64,000 nucleotides of DNA from Doryteuthis pealeii (Eukaryota > Mollusca > Cephalopoda > Myopsida > Loliginidae), in NCBI GenBank assembly GCA_023376005.1, contig CM042156.1:47406092-47470091 (forward strand), given 5' to 3'. The position numbers were made by a program, and so were the translations under genes. Below, piece after piece: positions 18,994 through 29,187 of this stretch. Under the pieces are notes generated by a model. It saw only the letters and a list, made by a program, of their open reading frames with translations. It ran no database searches and was not told where the DNA came from. The stretch's first letter is position 1; each line of letters begins with the position of its first letter.

Positions 18994-19145
18994 AGAAGAG
19001 GAGAGACTGTGTGTGAAAGAGAGAAAGAAGAGAGAAAGAGATAGGCAGACACACAGATGCTTACATAGAGACACATATACATACATACATACATACATAC
19101 ACACACTCTCTTTTTTTCTCTTTCTCTCTCTCTCTCTCGCTCTCG

Positions 19146-19179
<34 letters not shown>

Positions 19180-19264
19180 ACATCATGGATTTATGAGGTA
19201 GAGAGAGGGAGGGATACAGACAGACACACACACACAGATACACACATATACAAAAACAGAGGCT

Positions 19265-19315
<51 letters not shown>

Positions 19316-19463
19316 CTGTGTGTGTATGTGTGTGTGTTTGTGTGTGTGTGTGTGTGATAGACAGACAGACAGACAGACACAGACGCACACACAGACACAG
19401 AATCACACACATACAGAGATACACCCAGACAGAGAACCACACATACACAGATGATCACAGAAC

Positions 19464-19559
<96 letters not shown>

Positions 19560-19560
19560 T
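18950..19560. repeat. 600-bp compound microsatellite
   Basis: Blocks of (GA)n, (CATA)n, (CT)n, (CA)n, (GT)n and (CAGA)n in succession. All long open frames here come from the repeats. Confidence 0.95.
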
Positions 19561-20024
19561 GAGATAATATCTGTAAAAGACTGGGGCAAATTGGTTCGGT
19601 GCATGCATGCATATGCTTTTTATTCTCCTTACAAAAGAATGCACACAAGTAATTCCAGTGTTTACACTAATTTGCAAGAACAGTTGGCTTGCAGCATTTT
19701 AGGTGGCCAACTTGGAAGTTAACAAAGCGTGATGATGGAGTCATGGCAACAATAATGCCGGAAAAGAGGCGAAAAAGTTTGGGGTCCCTTTTTTTTCTTT
19801 TTTTCTTTTCTTTCTTGGCTTTGTTGTTTGTTTGTTTTTTTATTGTTTTTGTTTCTGTTTTTTAGTTGTTCATTTTTGCTTCTTTTTTTTTCTCTAAAAA
19901 ATAATAAGAATATTGCTGAGTATAAAGACAGAAGTCGAGGTGAAATCTGCCTTCTCATTCCGGATCACAGTCTTTGCAAATGATGTATCGAGGTCCGCAA
20001 GATGAGATCTGCTGAACATCAAAC
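19561..20024. other. Unassigned sequence with poly-T/TTTG runs
   Basis: T-rich runs at 19789-19895. No gene recognised. Confidence 0.4.
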
Positions 20025-20110
20025 TCTAAAACGAGAGAAGTTCCAGTTGTCATTGGAGTACTGGGCTCTATAGTACTCCAATGACAACTGGAACTTCTCT
20101 CGTTTCAGAG
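20025..20110. repeat. Near-perfect 38-bp-arm hairpin
   Basis: 20025-20062 and 20072-20110 are reverse complements with one mismatch, and the loop is 9 nt (gggctctat). No hammerhead core. It lies upstream of the dispersed-repeat end at 20165. Confidence 0.8.
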
Positions 20111-20264
20111 AAAGAGACAGGACAGGCAGACACACACACGCGGATGCTCACTTAGAGACAGAGCGTGGTACCTTGACATACGAGTTTTGTTCGTTCCGCT
20201 AGTAACCAAATTTCCTCGTATATCAAATCAATTTTCCCCATTTAAATAAAGTGAAATGCCATTA

Positions 20265-20267
<3 letters not shown>

Positions 20268-20362
<95 letters not shown>
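20268..20362. repeat. (CATA)/(CA)/(CT)/(CA) microsatellite
   Basis: Compound dinucleotide repeat following the dispersed-repeat fragment. Confidence 0.95.
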
Positions 20363-20363
<1 letters not shown>

Positions 20364-20714
20364 TTATTAGGTAGAGAGGCGGGGGATGAATCTTAATCCG
20401 TTTCCAGATGAACCACATATGAGAGAAGGGCCTGTTTTTCGAAGCGGTTTTGGTTCTTTTTGGAAAACCACCACACTCAGGTCATTTATTTGAGATGTAA
20501 TTCCATTGTAAAAATAGATAAAATTATTTGAGAGAAGAAAACTAGTGTAAATTCTACCATTATATATATGTATATGTTATAATTTGTTAAAAATAGTGTT
20601 TAAAAGAATTATCCAGGTGAAGAAGAGTTAAAAAGAAAATAGGAACGAAGAAAAAAAAAGGTAATTTAGGAATTTGTTTATTTTTAGATTTATAAACAAA
20701 TTTCAGGTATAATA
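20363..20714. other. Unassigned AT-rich sequence
   Basis: No gene or repeat recognised. Confidence 0.4.
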
Positions 20715-20842
20715 AGAAATAAGTAGTATGGCAAACTGGACAACCAGTCTAGGAGAAGGAAAACTCTGAATTCAAACCAGCTTTACTCTGCTTAAAAAAG
20801 TGACCTTGTGTTGCATCTTGCTCACTGCAGAGGAGTTTAGTG
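20715..20842 (+). repeat. SINE2 3' half
   Basis: 'gcaaactggacaaccagtct', 'aggagaaggaaaactctgaa' and 'gaccttgtgttgcatcttgc' match the SINE2 3' half. Confidence 0.65.
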
Positions 20843-21125
20843 GGTATTTATCCAACCCATTTGCCACAGATAGGATGTGATATAAGTTCGCATGTATGGG
20901 GCATCCAGCGAGGATCGGACTTGCTATTCAATAATAATAAGACAGCAAGACTAGCTTGCTAACAATTACACCATGATGGGATGGCCAAAATGATATCGAC
21001 CAAGTAGGTATCATTTCCAACCCACTCGCCATAAGTAGGATATGACACAAAGTCGCAAGTATGGGGTATCCAGTGAGGATCAAACTGTAAGACTATCTTG
21101 CTAACCATTACACCAAGATGGGATT
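20843..21125 (-). repeat. Two SINE3 units (tRNA-derived), same orientation
   Basis: Units 20843-20985 and 21000-21125. Minus-strand order: 'atcccatcatggtgtaattg' (A-box region), B-box-like stretch, 'ccatacttgcgactttgtg' and 'aacccgttcgcc'-type end ('tggcgagtgggttgg'). The plus-oriented copy 25798-25932 shows the same. Confidence 0.65.
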
Positions 21126-21402
21126 ATTTATGTATTAATTGGATCTTTTGGTTAGAATCAGAATGTAATATTGTAAACAAATGTTATCAGGGCAAGAATA
21201 GATAAGTTATTAAGAAAAAAAGGGGGTGACAAGTTCAACATCTCATTCAGTGAGCTAGGTGTAACAAAATATGCTTGATCTAGCACCCTGAATAAGATCT
21301 TGCAGAACTCACCAGCAATCAGCAATAGCCCGTCTTGAAAATTTAACCAATAAAAAAACTGGCGGAAAATTTGAAGAAAAACAAACGGCCACTCTCGGTG
21401 TA
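21126..21402. other. Unassigned sequence
   Basis: No gene or repeat recognised. Confidence 0.4.
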
Positions 21403-21413
21403 GACCATGAAGC

Positions 21414-22013
21414 AGTTGGTTGGTTGTTTGGGTTTTACGGCATGTCAACCCTTGTTGGATCATTTTATGCCGAAGATGTTTGTTTTATTCATTTTTCAAA
21501 GGTACACAATTTTTTTAAACAGATTTTTTCTATTCAGCCCATAGATGGAGCCCTAACAGGTACTACCATTCCAGGTCAGAGTGGACCTAGGAGTAATGGT
21601 GATTAAGGGGTGCTCCACATTAACTAGACATCCAGAACTGGAACCTCACCATCAGATAGATTTTAACGTCATACCTAGAACATGAAGACCCTCAGCCGCC
21701 GCCTTCTACAACATATATGATAAAGAGGGTTGGGGTTTGCCATAATAGTAATAGGGTCGGGACGACTATATACATGCTAGGGCTTGACGTGACCAGCCGA
21801 TTAATCGGAGGGGGCCTCACCGACCGCCCGTCTAGCCTCAGTCAGAGCCAAAGAGGAGTGTTGCATGTCATGGGTTGCTCAGCCACCAGGATTCCGTCCT
21901 TAAGCATCACGGGTCGCCACCCACGGCCAACAGGTAGCCCCGTTGGGGGAGGGGAGGTCTTATATCTCTGCAGATGTGCAGTCGATGTATTGTAAAGCCC
22001 CACCGATAGAGCT
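21414..22013 (-). mobile_element. R1 retroposon, full length, 11-bp target duplication
   Basis: 600 bp, flanked by gaccatgaagc at 21403-21413 and 22014-22024. Sense on the minus strand; its 3' AAACC/AACC-type repeats correspond to 21414-21435. The antisense frame 21717-21995 ('GLDVTSRLIGGGLTDRPSSL') is also open at 34729-34938, but a sense frame is conserved as well, so neither is proof of coding. Confidence 0.8.
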
Positions 22014-22024
22014 GACCATGAAGC

Positions 22025-22614
22025 GGCAGTGAGTGAGAAAGACAGGCGACGAAGACAGACATTGAATGGAGACAGATAATTTTGAGTCTGTTGGATGAGA
22101 AAAATGCCGAGACAGTTAGAATTTTGAAGAGATAATTTTTTTTTTCAGATTAGAAAGGAATTGATGAATTTAAAATTGAAAAGGAATTAATGTCGTCTGT
22201 CGAAAACTGAGGGTACATTTTCCTTTGCAGAGTGGGAAATAAGAACACTTTCGAAATTATTTTTTTTATTATTTTACGTTTTGTCTGTTAGTTGAAAATA
22301 ATTATTTTAGTAAAAAAAAAAAAGAAGATTTTTTCAACTGATTTCAATTTTCTTATTCATATAATTAATATTTCTTGAAATTGAATATTTTACAAATTTC
22401 TTCCCATAATTCCTTTATTGAATTTCCGGTATATTTTCCTCAAAAAAATACAATCGATCTGCAGCCTTTTCTAAACGACTTGTTGCTATGACGACGACAG
22501 GAAATAAAGGTTTGATTTTTTAACAATTGATAACACTTTGTGACAGTAGCCTGGGTTCTCTGGTGATAGTAAAAAGATGGCCCCGTAAGTATGTATCAAT
22601 TGATTGTTCACCCC
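22025..22614. other. AT-rich, unassigned
   Basis: A/T runs and GA-rich stretches; no gene or repeat recognised. Confidence 0.4.
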
Positions 22615-22765
22615 AGATTGAAAGCCGCTGATGGTCGCAAGGGTAAGGAACTTGGCAGACGAAAATTCTGTCGAGTTTCGATCCCGGCTAGAGGTAACTG
22701 TTAAAAGCTCGAGCCGCACTGATGAGAAGTAAACTTCGAAACACGTGTCTGTGGATGACATATAT
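22615..22765 (+). repeat. SINE5: tRNA-like head plus hammerhead ribozyme
   Basis: A-box-like CTGATGGTCGCAAGGG (22628-22643) and B box GAGTTTCGATCCC (22673-22685), followed 28 nt later by a complete hammerhead (22714-22754), then 'atgacatatatttat' and (CA)n/(TA)n. The same order recurs at 25140-25285. The combination of a Pol III promoter and a hammerhead is known from Schistosoma Sm-alpha repeats. Confidence 0.75.
22714..22754 (+). ncRNA. Hammerhead ribozyme, type I, complete core
   Basis: Stem I 5' CCGCA (22714-22718), CUGAUGA (22719-22725), stem II GAAG-UAAA-CUUC (22726-22737), GAAA (22738-22741), stem III ACAC/GUGU (22741-22748), C17 at 22749 with the cut after it (GUC triplet), stem I 3' UGUGG (22750-22754), pairing with CCGCA through one G-U. 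Every conserved position is present. Confidence 0.88.
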
Positions 22766-22774
22766 TTATACACA

Positions 22775-22784
22775 CACACACACA

Positions 22785-22828
<44 letters not shown>
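22775..22828. repeat. (CA)n-(TA)n microsatellite
   Basis: Dinucleotide tract directly downstream of the SINE5 unit. Confidence 0.95.
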
Positions 22829-22831
<3 letters not shown>

Positions 22832-22929
22832 TCATATAAATATGTGAGCAAAATAATATCGGAGCTACTCTCTTTCTTGTCACGTGTAGATTTCGATTTT
22901 GTGGAATAAAATTAATTGTAATGAATTCT

Positions 22930-23100
22930 TTGTATTCTGAAAAAAAAAAAAAAGTTCTATTCATTCTTCATTTCTATCTTGGTAAATACAGCTTTAAACT
23001 TGGTACTTTTTGACACACCTTGTATTCTGAAAATATTAATGAATAGAACGTTATTTTTTTTTCAGAATATAAGGCGTGTCAAAAAGTACAAAAATCTCAA
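22930..23100. repeat. Inverted repeat with TGTCAAAAAGTAC ends (mariner-like MITE fragment?)
   Basis: 22996-23033 (TTGGTACTTTTTGACACACC onward) pairs with 23054-23093 (AGGCGTGTCAAAAAGTACAA). A direct repeat of 'ttgtattctgaaaa' and 'gttctattcat' reversed surrounds it. TA tracts follow at 23117-23166 and 23200-23243. Confidence 0.55.
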
Positions 23101-23111
23101 TATTTTAACAC

Positions 23112-23116
<5 letters not shown>

Positions 23117-23168
<52 letters not shown>

Positions 23169-23202
23169 TCAAGGAATGTGTTATTAAAAATGTAATATAT
23201 AT

Positions 23203-23236
<34 letters not shown>

Positions 23237-23243
23237 ATATATG
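23117..23243. repeat. (TA)n tracts
   Basis: Two long TA runs separated by about 35 bases. Confidence 0.95.
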
Positions 23244-23620
23244 GAGGGGAATGTAAGACTGAGTAAAATCTAAAAAAGTAAAAGGATATGCAAACAGAAA
23301 TATGAAACTGTTGACCGTGTTTCGAGTTGAACCTAGATATCATGACTAACGACGACTTTGGTTTCGAAATATTTCAAGTTCCTGAGATTTAAGAAGCGAG
23401 AGAAAAGGAAATATGTAGTAAAACCGGACAGCAATGGCATCCTGCGCGTTGTGGAAATCATATTTTCAAGCGACGCAGCTGAAAGTCAATCGACAAACTC
23501 TGGACGTATTGCAACAATTGAGAAATTCTGGTTTAGTAGTATAACATGTTTCAGTCCTGAAACTTAGGCTGATTCTCGAATAATCATCCAATGAAAAGTT
23601 GTTATGTACACTTCTCCATT
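23244..23620. other. Mostly unassigned; weak HHR-like motif
   Basis: At 23315-23342 the minus strand has CGAAACACGGUC but no CUGANGA box, so it is at best an eroded hammerhead. The open frame at 23358-23567 has no recognised domain. Confidence 0.3.
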
Positions 23621-23624
23621 TCAT

Positions 23625-23629
23625 ATATA

Positions 23630-23669
<40 letters not shown>

Positions 23670-23705
23670 TGTCTGTGTGTGTGTCTCTCTCTATATATAT
23701 ATAGG
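23625..23705. repeat. (TA)n/(GT)n microsatellite
   Basis: TA runs, then GT and CT. Confidence 0.95.
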
Positions 23706-23782
23706 AAATGAATCCAACAATATGAGGAAAAAAGGAGTAAAGAAAAGAAATGTTGATAGATAAAAATGAATTTTATCGATAT

Positions 23783-23943
23783 CACTTACACATGTGTTTC
23801 GGTCTGTTTATCAAAATGTGTACGGATTTACGTTATTATTATTATTAAAATAATCAGATGGAGTTGAAATGATGATGATAATAATAATAGGAAAAATGCA
23901 TAAAATATTCCGTACACAGATTTTGCCGACCTTCATCAGAGTG
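23783..23943 (-). ncRNA. Hammerhead with an unusually large loop II
   Basis: Minus strand: stem I CACU (23940-23943), CUGAUGA (23933-23939), start of stem II GGUC (about 23928-23932), end of stem II GACC (23801-23804), GAAA (23797-23800), stem III ACACA/UGUGU, A17 at 23787, stem I 3' AGUG (23783-23786). About 120 nt lie between the arms of stem II; their ends pair further (GUGUACGG at 23907-23916 with CCGUACAC at 23815-23824), so stem II could extend. The family is repeated, without the CUGAUGA part, in the fold-back at 27300-27655. Confidence 0.6.
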
Positions 23944-23946
23944 TTA

Positions 23947-23952
<6 letters not shown>

Positions 23953-24033
<81 letters not shown>
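23953..24033. repeat. (TA)39 microsatellite
   Basis: The longest pure TA tract in the window, between two hammerhead motifs on the same strand. Confidence 0.95.
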
Positions 24034-24036
<3 letters not shown>

Positions 24037-24070
24037 TATTTAGAAAAAACAAACACGTGATGTTAAAATT

Positions 24071-24123
24071 CGCTGACAGAAATCTGTTTCGACCCTTTAT
24101 TGAAGTGGTCTTCATCAAGAGCG
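24071..24123 (-). ncRNA. Hammerhead-like motif with altered first core base
   Basis: Minus strand: CGCU (24120-24123), then CUUGAUGA in place of CUGAUGA (24112-24119), stem II GACC...GGUC, GAAA (24087-24090), stem III ACAGA-UU-UCUGU, C17, and AGCG (24071-24074) complementary to CGCU. One extra or substituted U in the catalytic box. Confidence 0.5.
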
Positions 24124-24470
24124 ATGTGTGTATGATGGAGAAACGGTGTGAGTGGACCGTTATAAGACGAAAGTGGTACAGATGAAACGTTCTAGTTCAT
24201 AGCCAGAATTTTAATTTTTTTTTATTTCAAAATTTTAAAATTTTGAAAATGCATATTCTGTTTTGAAAATAAAATAAAATAAATTTTATTTTATTTTAAT
24301 AAATCAGAAGCATTATAGTCCACAAAGAAAACTCAAAAGATTTTGATGTAAATATGTATAAACATGTTTAAGAAAGTATCAAAAAGTTAATAAATCCCAG
24401 CGTTGCAAACCACCATAGTCACCGGAGATGTAGATATCCAGGTATTTTTGTTTTTTTATATATATATGTC
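24124..24470. other. Unassigned AT-rich sequence
   Basis: Includes a short palindromic AATAAAATAAAATAAATTTTATTTTATTTT region (given here only by position 24265-24300). No gene. Confidence 0.35.
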
Positions 24471-24474
24471 TGTG

Positions 24475-24510
<36 letters not shown>

Positions 24511-24512
<2 letters not shown>

Positions 24513-24766
24513 TAAGTAAGTAAAGTCGTCGGGGCGGCCTAAAGTCGGTATCAGCCAGTCAGCAAGGGAGTCTATCCCCTTTTCAATAGCGCTAGACCAA
24601 GGAGGTTGTTTTAGCATCTGAGGTGGAGCACCACACTTACCATCAGCTCCTTACTTTTTCCGCACAGATCTCTGTGCTACTCATACGCTGAGTTGGCGAG
24701 GACCGGCATCGAACTAGGAACCTTGTGGTATCTAGCCGAACGCTTTACCGACTGAGCTAAGCCCTG
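24511..24766 (-). repeat. SINE1, full length
   Basis: Minus strand: A box TAGCTCAGTCGG (24749-24760), B box AGTTCGATGCC (24705-24715), body, and a 3' tail of (CTTA)n-like 'cttacttactt' at 24511-24523, preceded by (TA)n. Confidence 0.8.
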
Positions 24767-24901
24767 AAGAATATCTACTCAAGAAGATCGAAACACTACA
24801 GCGTCGGCTAATAAACTTACAACTCATTTGATTTAAACCAGTGTTTTTTTGCAAATTTCTCACTATACTACATACCGTCGGATTCACTTCCATTTCTCTT
24901 C

Positions 24902-24904
<3 letters not shown>

Positions 24905-24962
<58 letters not shown>
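24905..24962. repeat. (CA)n-(TA)n microsatellite
   Basis: CA then TA. A short (ACAT)n lies at 25082-25105. Confidence 0.95.
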
Positions 24963-24963
<1 letters not shown>

Positions 24964-25139
24964 TATGCTCCCCATGCCCCTAGAGTTGATCACTTTGGAG
25001 GGGATTTCGCTGATGACCGCCAACTAAAGCGTAAACGCAACGTTCTCCTACAAAAGGGATGGAGCATTCTATGGTGGCCTTTACATACATACATACATAC
25101 ATACAGATGTGTGTATTAATAGTTAAAATCCCCTTCGCA

Positions 25140-25280
25140 TTCTGTGGGTGACGATAGCTGAGAGGTTAAGCTGTCCGACTGATACTGAATAGATCAGAGT
25201 TCTATCCCGGCTGTAGGTAGCTCACAGAATGTCTAGTCACACTGAAGGGACTTGATAAGTCGAAACACGTGTATGTGGAT

Positions 25281-25285
<5 letters not shown>
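25140..25285 (+). repeat. SINE5: tRNA-like head plus hammerhead ribozyme
   Basis: A box TAGCTGAGAGG (25155-25165) and B box GAGTTCTATCCC (25197-25208), a better tRNA-like head than the copy at 22615. The hammerhead occupies 25238-25277 and the unit runs into (TA)n at 25286. Confidence 0.75.
25238..25277 (+). ncRNA. Hammerhead ribozyme with one core substitution
   Basis: Stem I CACA (25238-25241), CUGAAGG instead of CUGAAGA (25242-25248), stem II GACUU-GAUA-AGUC, GAAA (25262-25265), stem III ACAC/GUGU, A17 at 25273 (GUA triplet), stem I 3' UGUG (25274-25277). The last A of CUGANGA is G here, which should reduce activity. Confidence 0.68.

Positions 25286-25328
<43 letters not shown>
25286..25328. 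repeat. (TA)n microsatellite
   Basis: Directly downstream of the SINE5 ribozyme. Another tract lies at 25568-25615. Confidence 0.95.
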
Positions 25329-25330
<2 letters not shown>

Positions 25331-25409
25331 GAGTAAAATGAGGAAATCAATCCGAAATGTAGCCAAACACGGGATATTACACTGGATGAAAATTTATTAT
25401 TGGTCGTAG

Positions 25410-25457
25410 TGTCGATGTTCGAACATTTCGGTTTACAAAGAAACCTTATTCAGGACA
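25410..25457 (-). ncRNA. Hammerhead ribozyme with one core substitution
   Basis: Minus strand: stem I UGUC (25454-25457), CUGAAUA (25447-25453; G to U/A change at the NGA part), stem II GGUUU...AAACC, GAAA (25426-25429), stem III AUGUUC/GAACAU, C17, then GACA (25410-25413), complementary to UGUC. All three stems are perfect. Confidence 0.68.
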
Positions 25458-25567
25458 ATATGAAACAAGTAAAGGAAAAAATATGTTTGTTATTAAAGAG
25501 ATGATGGGTGTTTTGAATGAGTTGAGTTTGGAAAATATGTAGAAAAGGTTCAAATATATAGAAAAGG

Positions 25568-25615
<48 letters not shown>

Positions 25616-25616
<1 letters not shown>

Positions 25617-25797
25617 TAATCCAATATTTAATCAACCCTCCACAGAGGAGAATATAACGTATAGTCAAATGGCCCATGATATTTGATCGTTATCATTTAC
25701 AGCTGATGTATTGTTCAGAGATTATTCTTCAGTACGATTAATGGCAAACCATTTTTGTCACGTAAGATCATTCAAAATATCTCATTCATAAATTCAA
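25616..25797. other. Unassigned sequence
   Basis: No gene or repeat recognised. Confidence 0.35.
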
Positions 25798-25932
25798 AGC
25801 GTCCCATCGTGGTTTAATGGTTAGCAAGCTAGTCTCGCAGATCAATTACTACGGAAAAGTGATTTCGATCTTCGCTGGATGACCTATACATGCGACCTTG
25901 CGTCATATCCTAACCGTGTCTCAAATGGGTAA
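25798..25932 (+). repeat. SINE3, plus orientation
   Basis: tRNA-like head with A box TGGTTTAATGG (25810-25820), degenerate B box (gatttcgatctt), 'gacctatacatgcgaccttg' and 'gtcatatcctaaccgtgtct', matching the minus-oriented copies at 20843-21125. Confidence 0.65.
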
Positions 25933-26430
25933 ATAAACACGTTTTTCTATTTAACCCATAGATGGGACCCTAACAGGTACTACCACTCCGAGTCAGAGAG
26001 GACCAAGGAGCAATGGGAATGAACGGGTGCTCCACATTCCCCAAACCTCAGGAACTGGAACCTCACCATCAGATAGATTTTAACGTCATTCCCAGGACAT
26101 GAAGACCCTCAGCCATCGCCTTCTAGCACCTATATGATAAAAAAGGTTGGGGTTGCCCTAAGAGCAATAGGGTTGGGGCAATCATATAGGGGCTAGGGCT
26201 TGACGTGACCAGCAAATTGATCGGAGGGGGTCTCTCCGACTGCCCGTCTAGCCTAAGTAAAAGGTCTAAGTGGAGTGTTGCATGTCATGGACTGCTTATC
26301 CACCAAGATTCCGTCCTTAAGCATCACGGGTAGCCACCCATGGCCAACAAGTGGCCTCATTGAGGTGTTCTTACCCATCTGCAGAGGCGCAGTCGGTGTA
26401 TTCTAAATCCCCAGTCGACAGGGCTGTCTT
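25933..26430 (-). mobile_element. R1 retroposon, lacking its 3' end
   Basis: Matches R1 from 'tctatttaacccatagatgg' to 'ccccagtcgacagggctg'. The 3' GTTGATATGCCGTAAAAC end is absent, where SINE3 abuts. Confidence 0.75.
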
Positions 26431-27160
26431 GCGTCTGTGTAAATGCTAGAGACGTTGCTTATTTTCTTTTATGATTAAGACGTTAGAAGCCGTACACAGT
26501 TTTTGACAATTTAAAAATGACAAAAATGCTCTCTGAACTGACAGCTGTGTCAGTTTGATAAAAAAAAAAGTATCTTTTATTGTAGTTAAAACTAAAAAGC
26601 TTCTCATGTTATTCGACGACAAAAACAGAACCCAACTCGGAACCATTCCCATCAGCAGGCCTTCCTTATTATCTGGCCAAATTAAAACATCTTCAGTCTC
26701 GAGCCATCTGCAAGCGACAATAATCAAGCAGGTCACTTATAGACGCCGGCGGGTCGTCTCAAACAAACCCGGTGGGAATTAAGGGGTCAAGTGTGTTTTT
26801 ATCCCCCAAAAAAGGGTCCTTCTTTTCTAGAACGGATGCCCGAGAAGATGCAGGGTGCCTGAGCGAATTAGAAAGTTTTATTTTCCCACGACTCCTCTTG
26901 ACTTTCTCTGTCGAGCGCCATCTTTGTTGTTTTATAGGGACGTTTTAAAGATAAGTTTGTGTCTGGCATATAAAAGATTAAAGAAGATTTATTTGGGATG
27001 AACGGCTTCGTAATTCTCGTTCCTTAATTCATATGAATCTATGATGGGTTATCGGAGTAGAAGAAAAGAAAAAGGAATTGTTAGGTTGATAATTAGATTA
27101 ATAATACAAACAATGTAACATCAGAAGATTTTCAATAAGAGTACAGAAGTTAAATATATA
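26431..27160. other. Low-copy-looking sequence, no gene assigned
   Basis: 730 bases with no repeat seen elsewhere in the window, moderate GC, and a 76-codon open frame (26555-26782) with a basic end 'YRRRRVVSNKPGG'. No domain recognised, no splice-site support noted. Confidence 0.3.
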
Positions 27161-27167
27161 TTAGACC

Positions 27168-27214
27168 AACACACACACACGCTCTCTCTCTCTCTCTCAC
27201 TTTCTATTTTCTCT

Positions 27215-27297
<83 letters not shown>
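27168..27297. repeat. (CA)/(CT)/(TA)/(GT) microsatellite
   Basis: Compound dinucleotide repeat. Confidence 0.95.
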
Positions 27298-27299
<2 letters not shown>

Positions 27300-27648
27300 G
27301 GAAATGAATCCGACAATATGAGGAAAAAATGAGTAAAGAAAGAAATGTAGATGGATAAAAATGAATTTTATCGATATCACTTTTAATCGATATCACTTAC
27401 ACATGTGTTTCGGTCTGTAGTTGAAATGATGATGATAATAATAATAGGAAAAATGTATAAAATGTTCCGTACACAGATTTTGTCATATTATTATCATCAT
27501 CATCATTTCAACTCCATCTGATTATTTTAATAATAATAATAACGTAAATCCGTATACATTTTGATAAACAGACCGAAACACATGTGTAAGTGATATCGAT
27601 TAAATTCATTTTTATCCATCTACATTTCTTTTCTCTACTCATTTTTTC

Positions 27649-27657
<9 letters not shown>
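27300..27657. repeat. Fold-back of the 23.7-kb hammerhead family
   Basis: 27304-27480 is the imperfect reverse complement of 27485-27655. Each arm has the 3' part of a hammerhead (GAAACACAUGUGUA and AGUG): minus strand at 27390-27412, plus strand at 27574-27600. Neither arm has the CUGAUGA box. (TA)n follows at 27655-27697. Confidence 0.7.
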
Positions 27658-27697
<40 letters not shown>

Positions 27698-27698
<1 letters not shown>

Positions 27699-28833
27699 AC
27701 AGTGACTACAAAAATCCGCTAAATAAATAAGTATAAAACCTTAATCACTTCGGGATTTTTTTTCACTAAAATCGAGTAAAAACTGCTTAATATAAAGAGC
27801 TAAATAGACGATTAAAATCGAATGGTTTAAAATAAGAATCGTTTAAAATAGTATATTTTAAACGATTCTTAACGACTTAAGTTCCTCGCATTAGCGCGAA
27901 TCTTGGGGATATATATATATATGATTGTATATTATAATGTCCGAAAAATGATAGGAAAATTACATTAAAAACAAGAAAGTTATGAATTTTTCAAATGTTT
28001 AAGTATTTTGTGGGACAGTGCGTATAAAGATAAATGCATAGTCATATACATACGTATAAAACATACATACATACATACATAGAAATATCATTGATTCATT
28101 TTTTTATAAAGATTAATAGATTAATCTATTTGAATATGGCACTCTTCTCAGATAGATTAAAATTGCTTCATTAACTACAAGCATGTTCTTCGGAGTTACT
28201 TTTATCCTTTATGCTTTATAATTATGCGTAAAGTCGTTGGGTTTGTAGTCTTTCGATAGGTGTACAATTATGAGAGGTTGTATGCCTATTCTCATCCAGG
28301 TGTTTTGATCATCTGTGATTTGAGTGGGGGGAGAAAAAAATTAAATCGGCCTCCAAGCCTGGGGAGCAACTTGTCAACCAGGCTCACTGTAGTAAACCTG
28401 ACCAGACCCCACGCAAGATAAGGTCTGCATCTGCATTTTGTATATTGAAGCAATCTGTTTTACTTGAATTGTCGGCCTTAGGCTTATCAAAAATGGTCAA
28501 ATGGTAGCAAGGTTCAGTGAAAATAATTCAATTTAGGGAAACCAGCTGTGGAAAAGAGAATTATGTTGGCGGGAAAAATAGGGCGATTTTTTTTAATTAT
28601 CTGTCAAAATTCCAGATGAAAACTGTCTCCCCAGACAAAAAAAAAAAAAAGATCAAGAACTTGTTTTTCTTTAAAAGATAATTCATCGTCTTGGTCCAAT
28701 CTATCATATCAATATGATTGCTTATCGATCTATGTTGATTTTTTTAATTATATACATGTTTGTCTGTCTATTTCAAAATTTTAAGATACTGTAAAATCGT
28801 CGATAAAAACGGATTGCCCTTACAAACACCGTC
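27698..28833. other. Unassigned sequence with one palindrome
   Basis: A 42-bp palindrome lies at 27831-27872 (AGAATCGTTTAAAATA and complement). (ACAT)n at 28060-28082. The rest, including the GC-richer 28330-28440, shows no gene or known repeat. Confidence 0.35.
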
Positions 28834-28897
28834 TTTTACCCAATCGTCAGACACGTCTGACGATTGGGTAAAACTCATGAAACTAAAAGTAATGCGA
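28834..28897 (+). ncRNA. Palindrome carrying a possible hammerhead
   Basis: 28834-28873 is a perfect palindrome about ACACGT. Within its right arm CUGACGA (28857-28863) is followed by GGGU-AAA-ACUC as stem II, GAAA (28879-28882), stem III ACU-AAA-AGU and A17 at 28891. Stem I is weak (AUG against CGU with a wobble). Confidence 0.4.
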
Positions 28898-28959
28898 AGA
28901 ACGCGAATAAAAGCGTAAATAAGTTCCATTTTACTTAAGATAGCAAAGACATAAAGTCA

Positions 28960-29058
28960 GTTATGCTTGGTAACTGTCAGTTTCTCGCATATGCAATTTT
29001 CAGATCAACTTGGTTTGAAAATCCCATACACGAGAAACTGACAGTTATCAAGCATAGT
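28960..29058. ncRNA. Inverted repeat with two hammerhead-like halves
   Basis: 28962-28987 pairs with 29031-29056. Minus strand of the left arm: CUGAAAA (core G changed to A), stem II UUGC...GCGA, GAAA, stem III ACUG-A-CAGU, U17. The right arm has a weaker core (UUGAAAA) with the same GAGAAACUGACAGUU 3' part. The same 3' part occurs alone at 33816-33845 and, changed, at 29826-29850. Confidence 0.5.
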
Positions 29059-29116
29059 TGATTTTATCCGGTTAATTGTTAACAGATGATTTTTAGATTT
29101 AAAAAAATTATAAAAC

Positions 29117-29139
29117 TAACCCCTAACCCTAACCCCAAC

Positions 29140-29187
<48 letters not shown>
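29117..29187. repeat. Short CCCTAA run and (TA)n
   Basis: cccctaaccctaaccccaac (29119-29138) followed by (TA)n. Too short to be a telomere relic with confidence. Confidence 0.7.

Noticed and set aside
20025..20110. microRNA precursor
   Set aside because: The stem is too perfect and it lies among transposon fragments, which fits an inverted repeat better than a microRNA.
29117..29140. Interstitial telomere
   Set aside because: Only about two and a half CCCTAA units; too short against the background of simple repeats.
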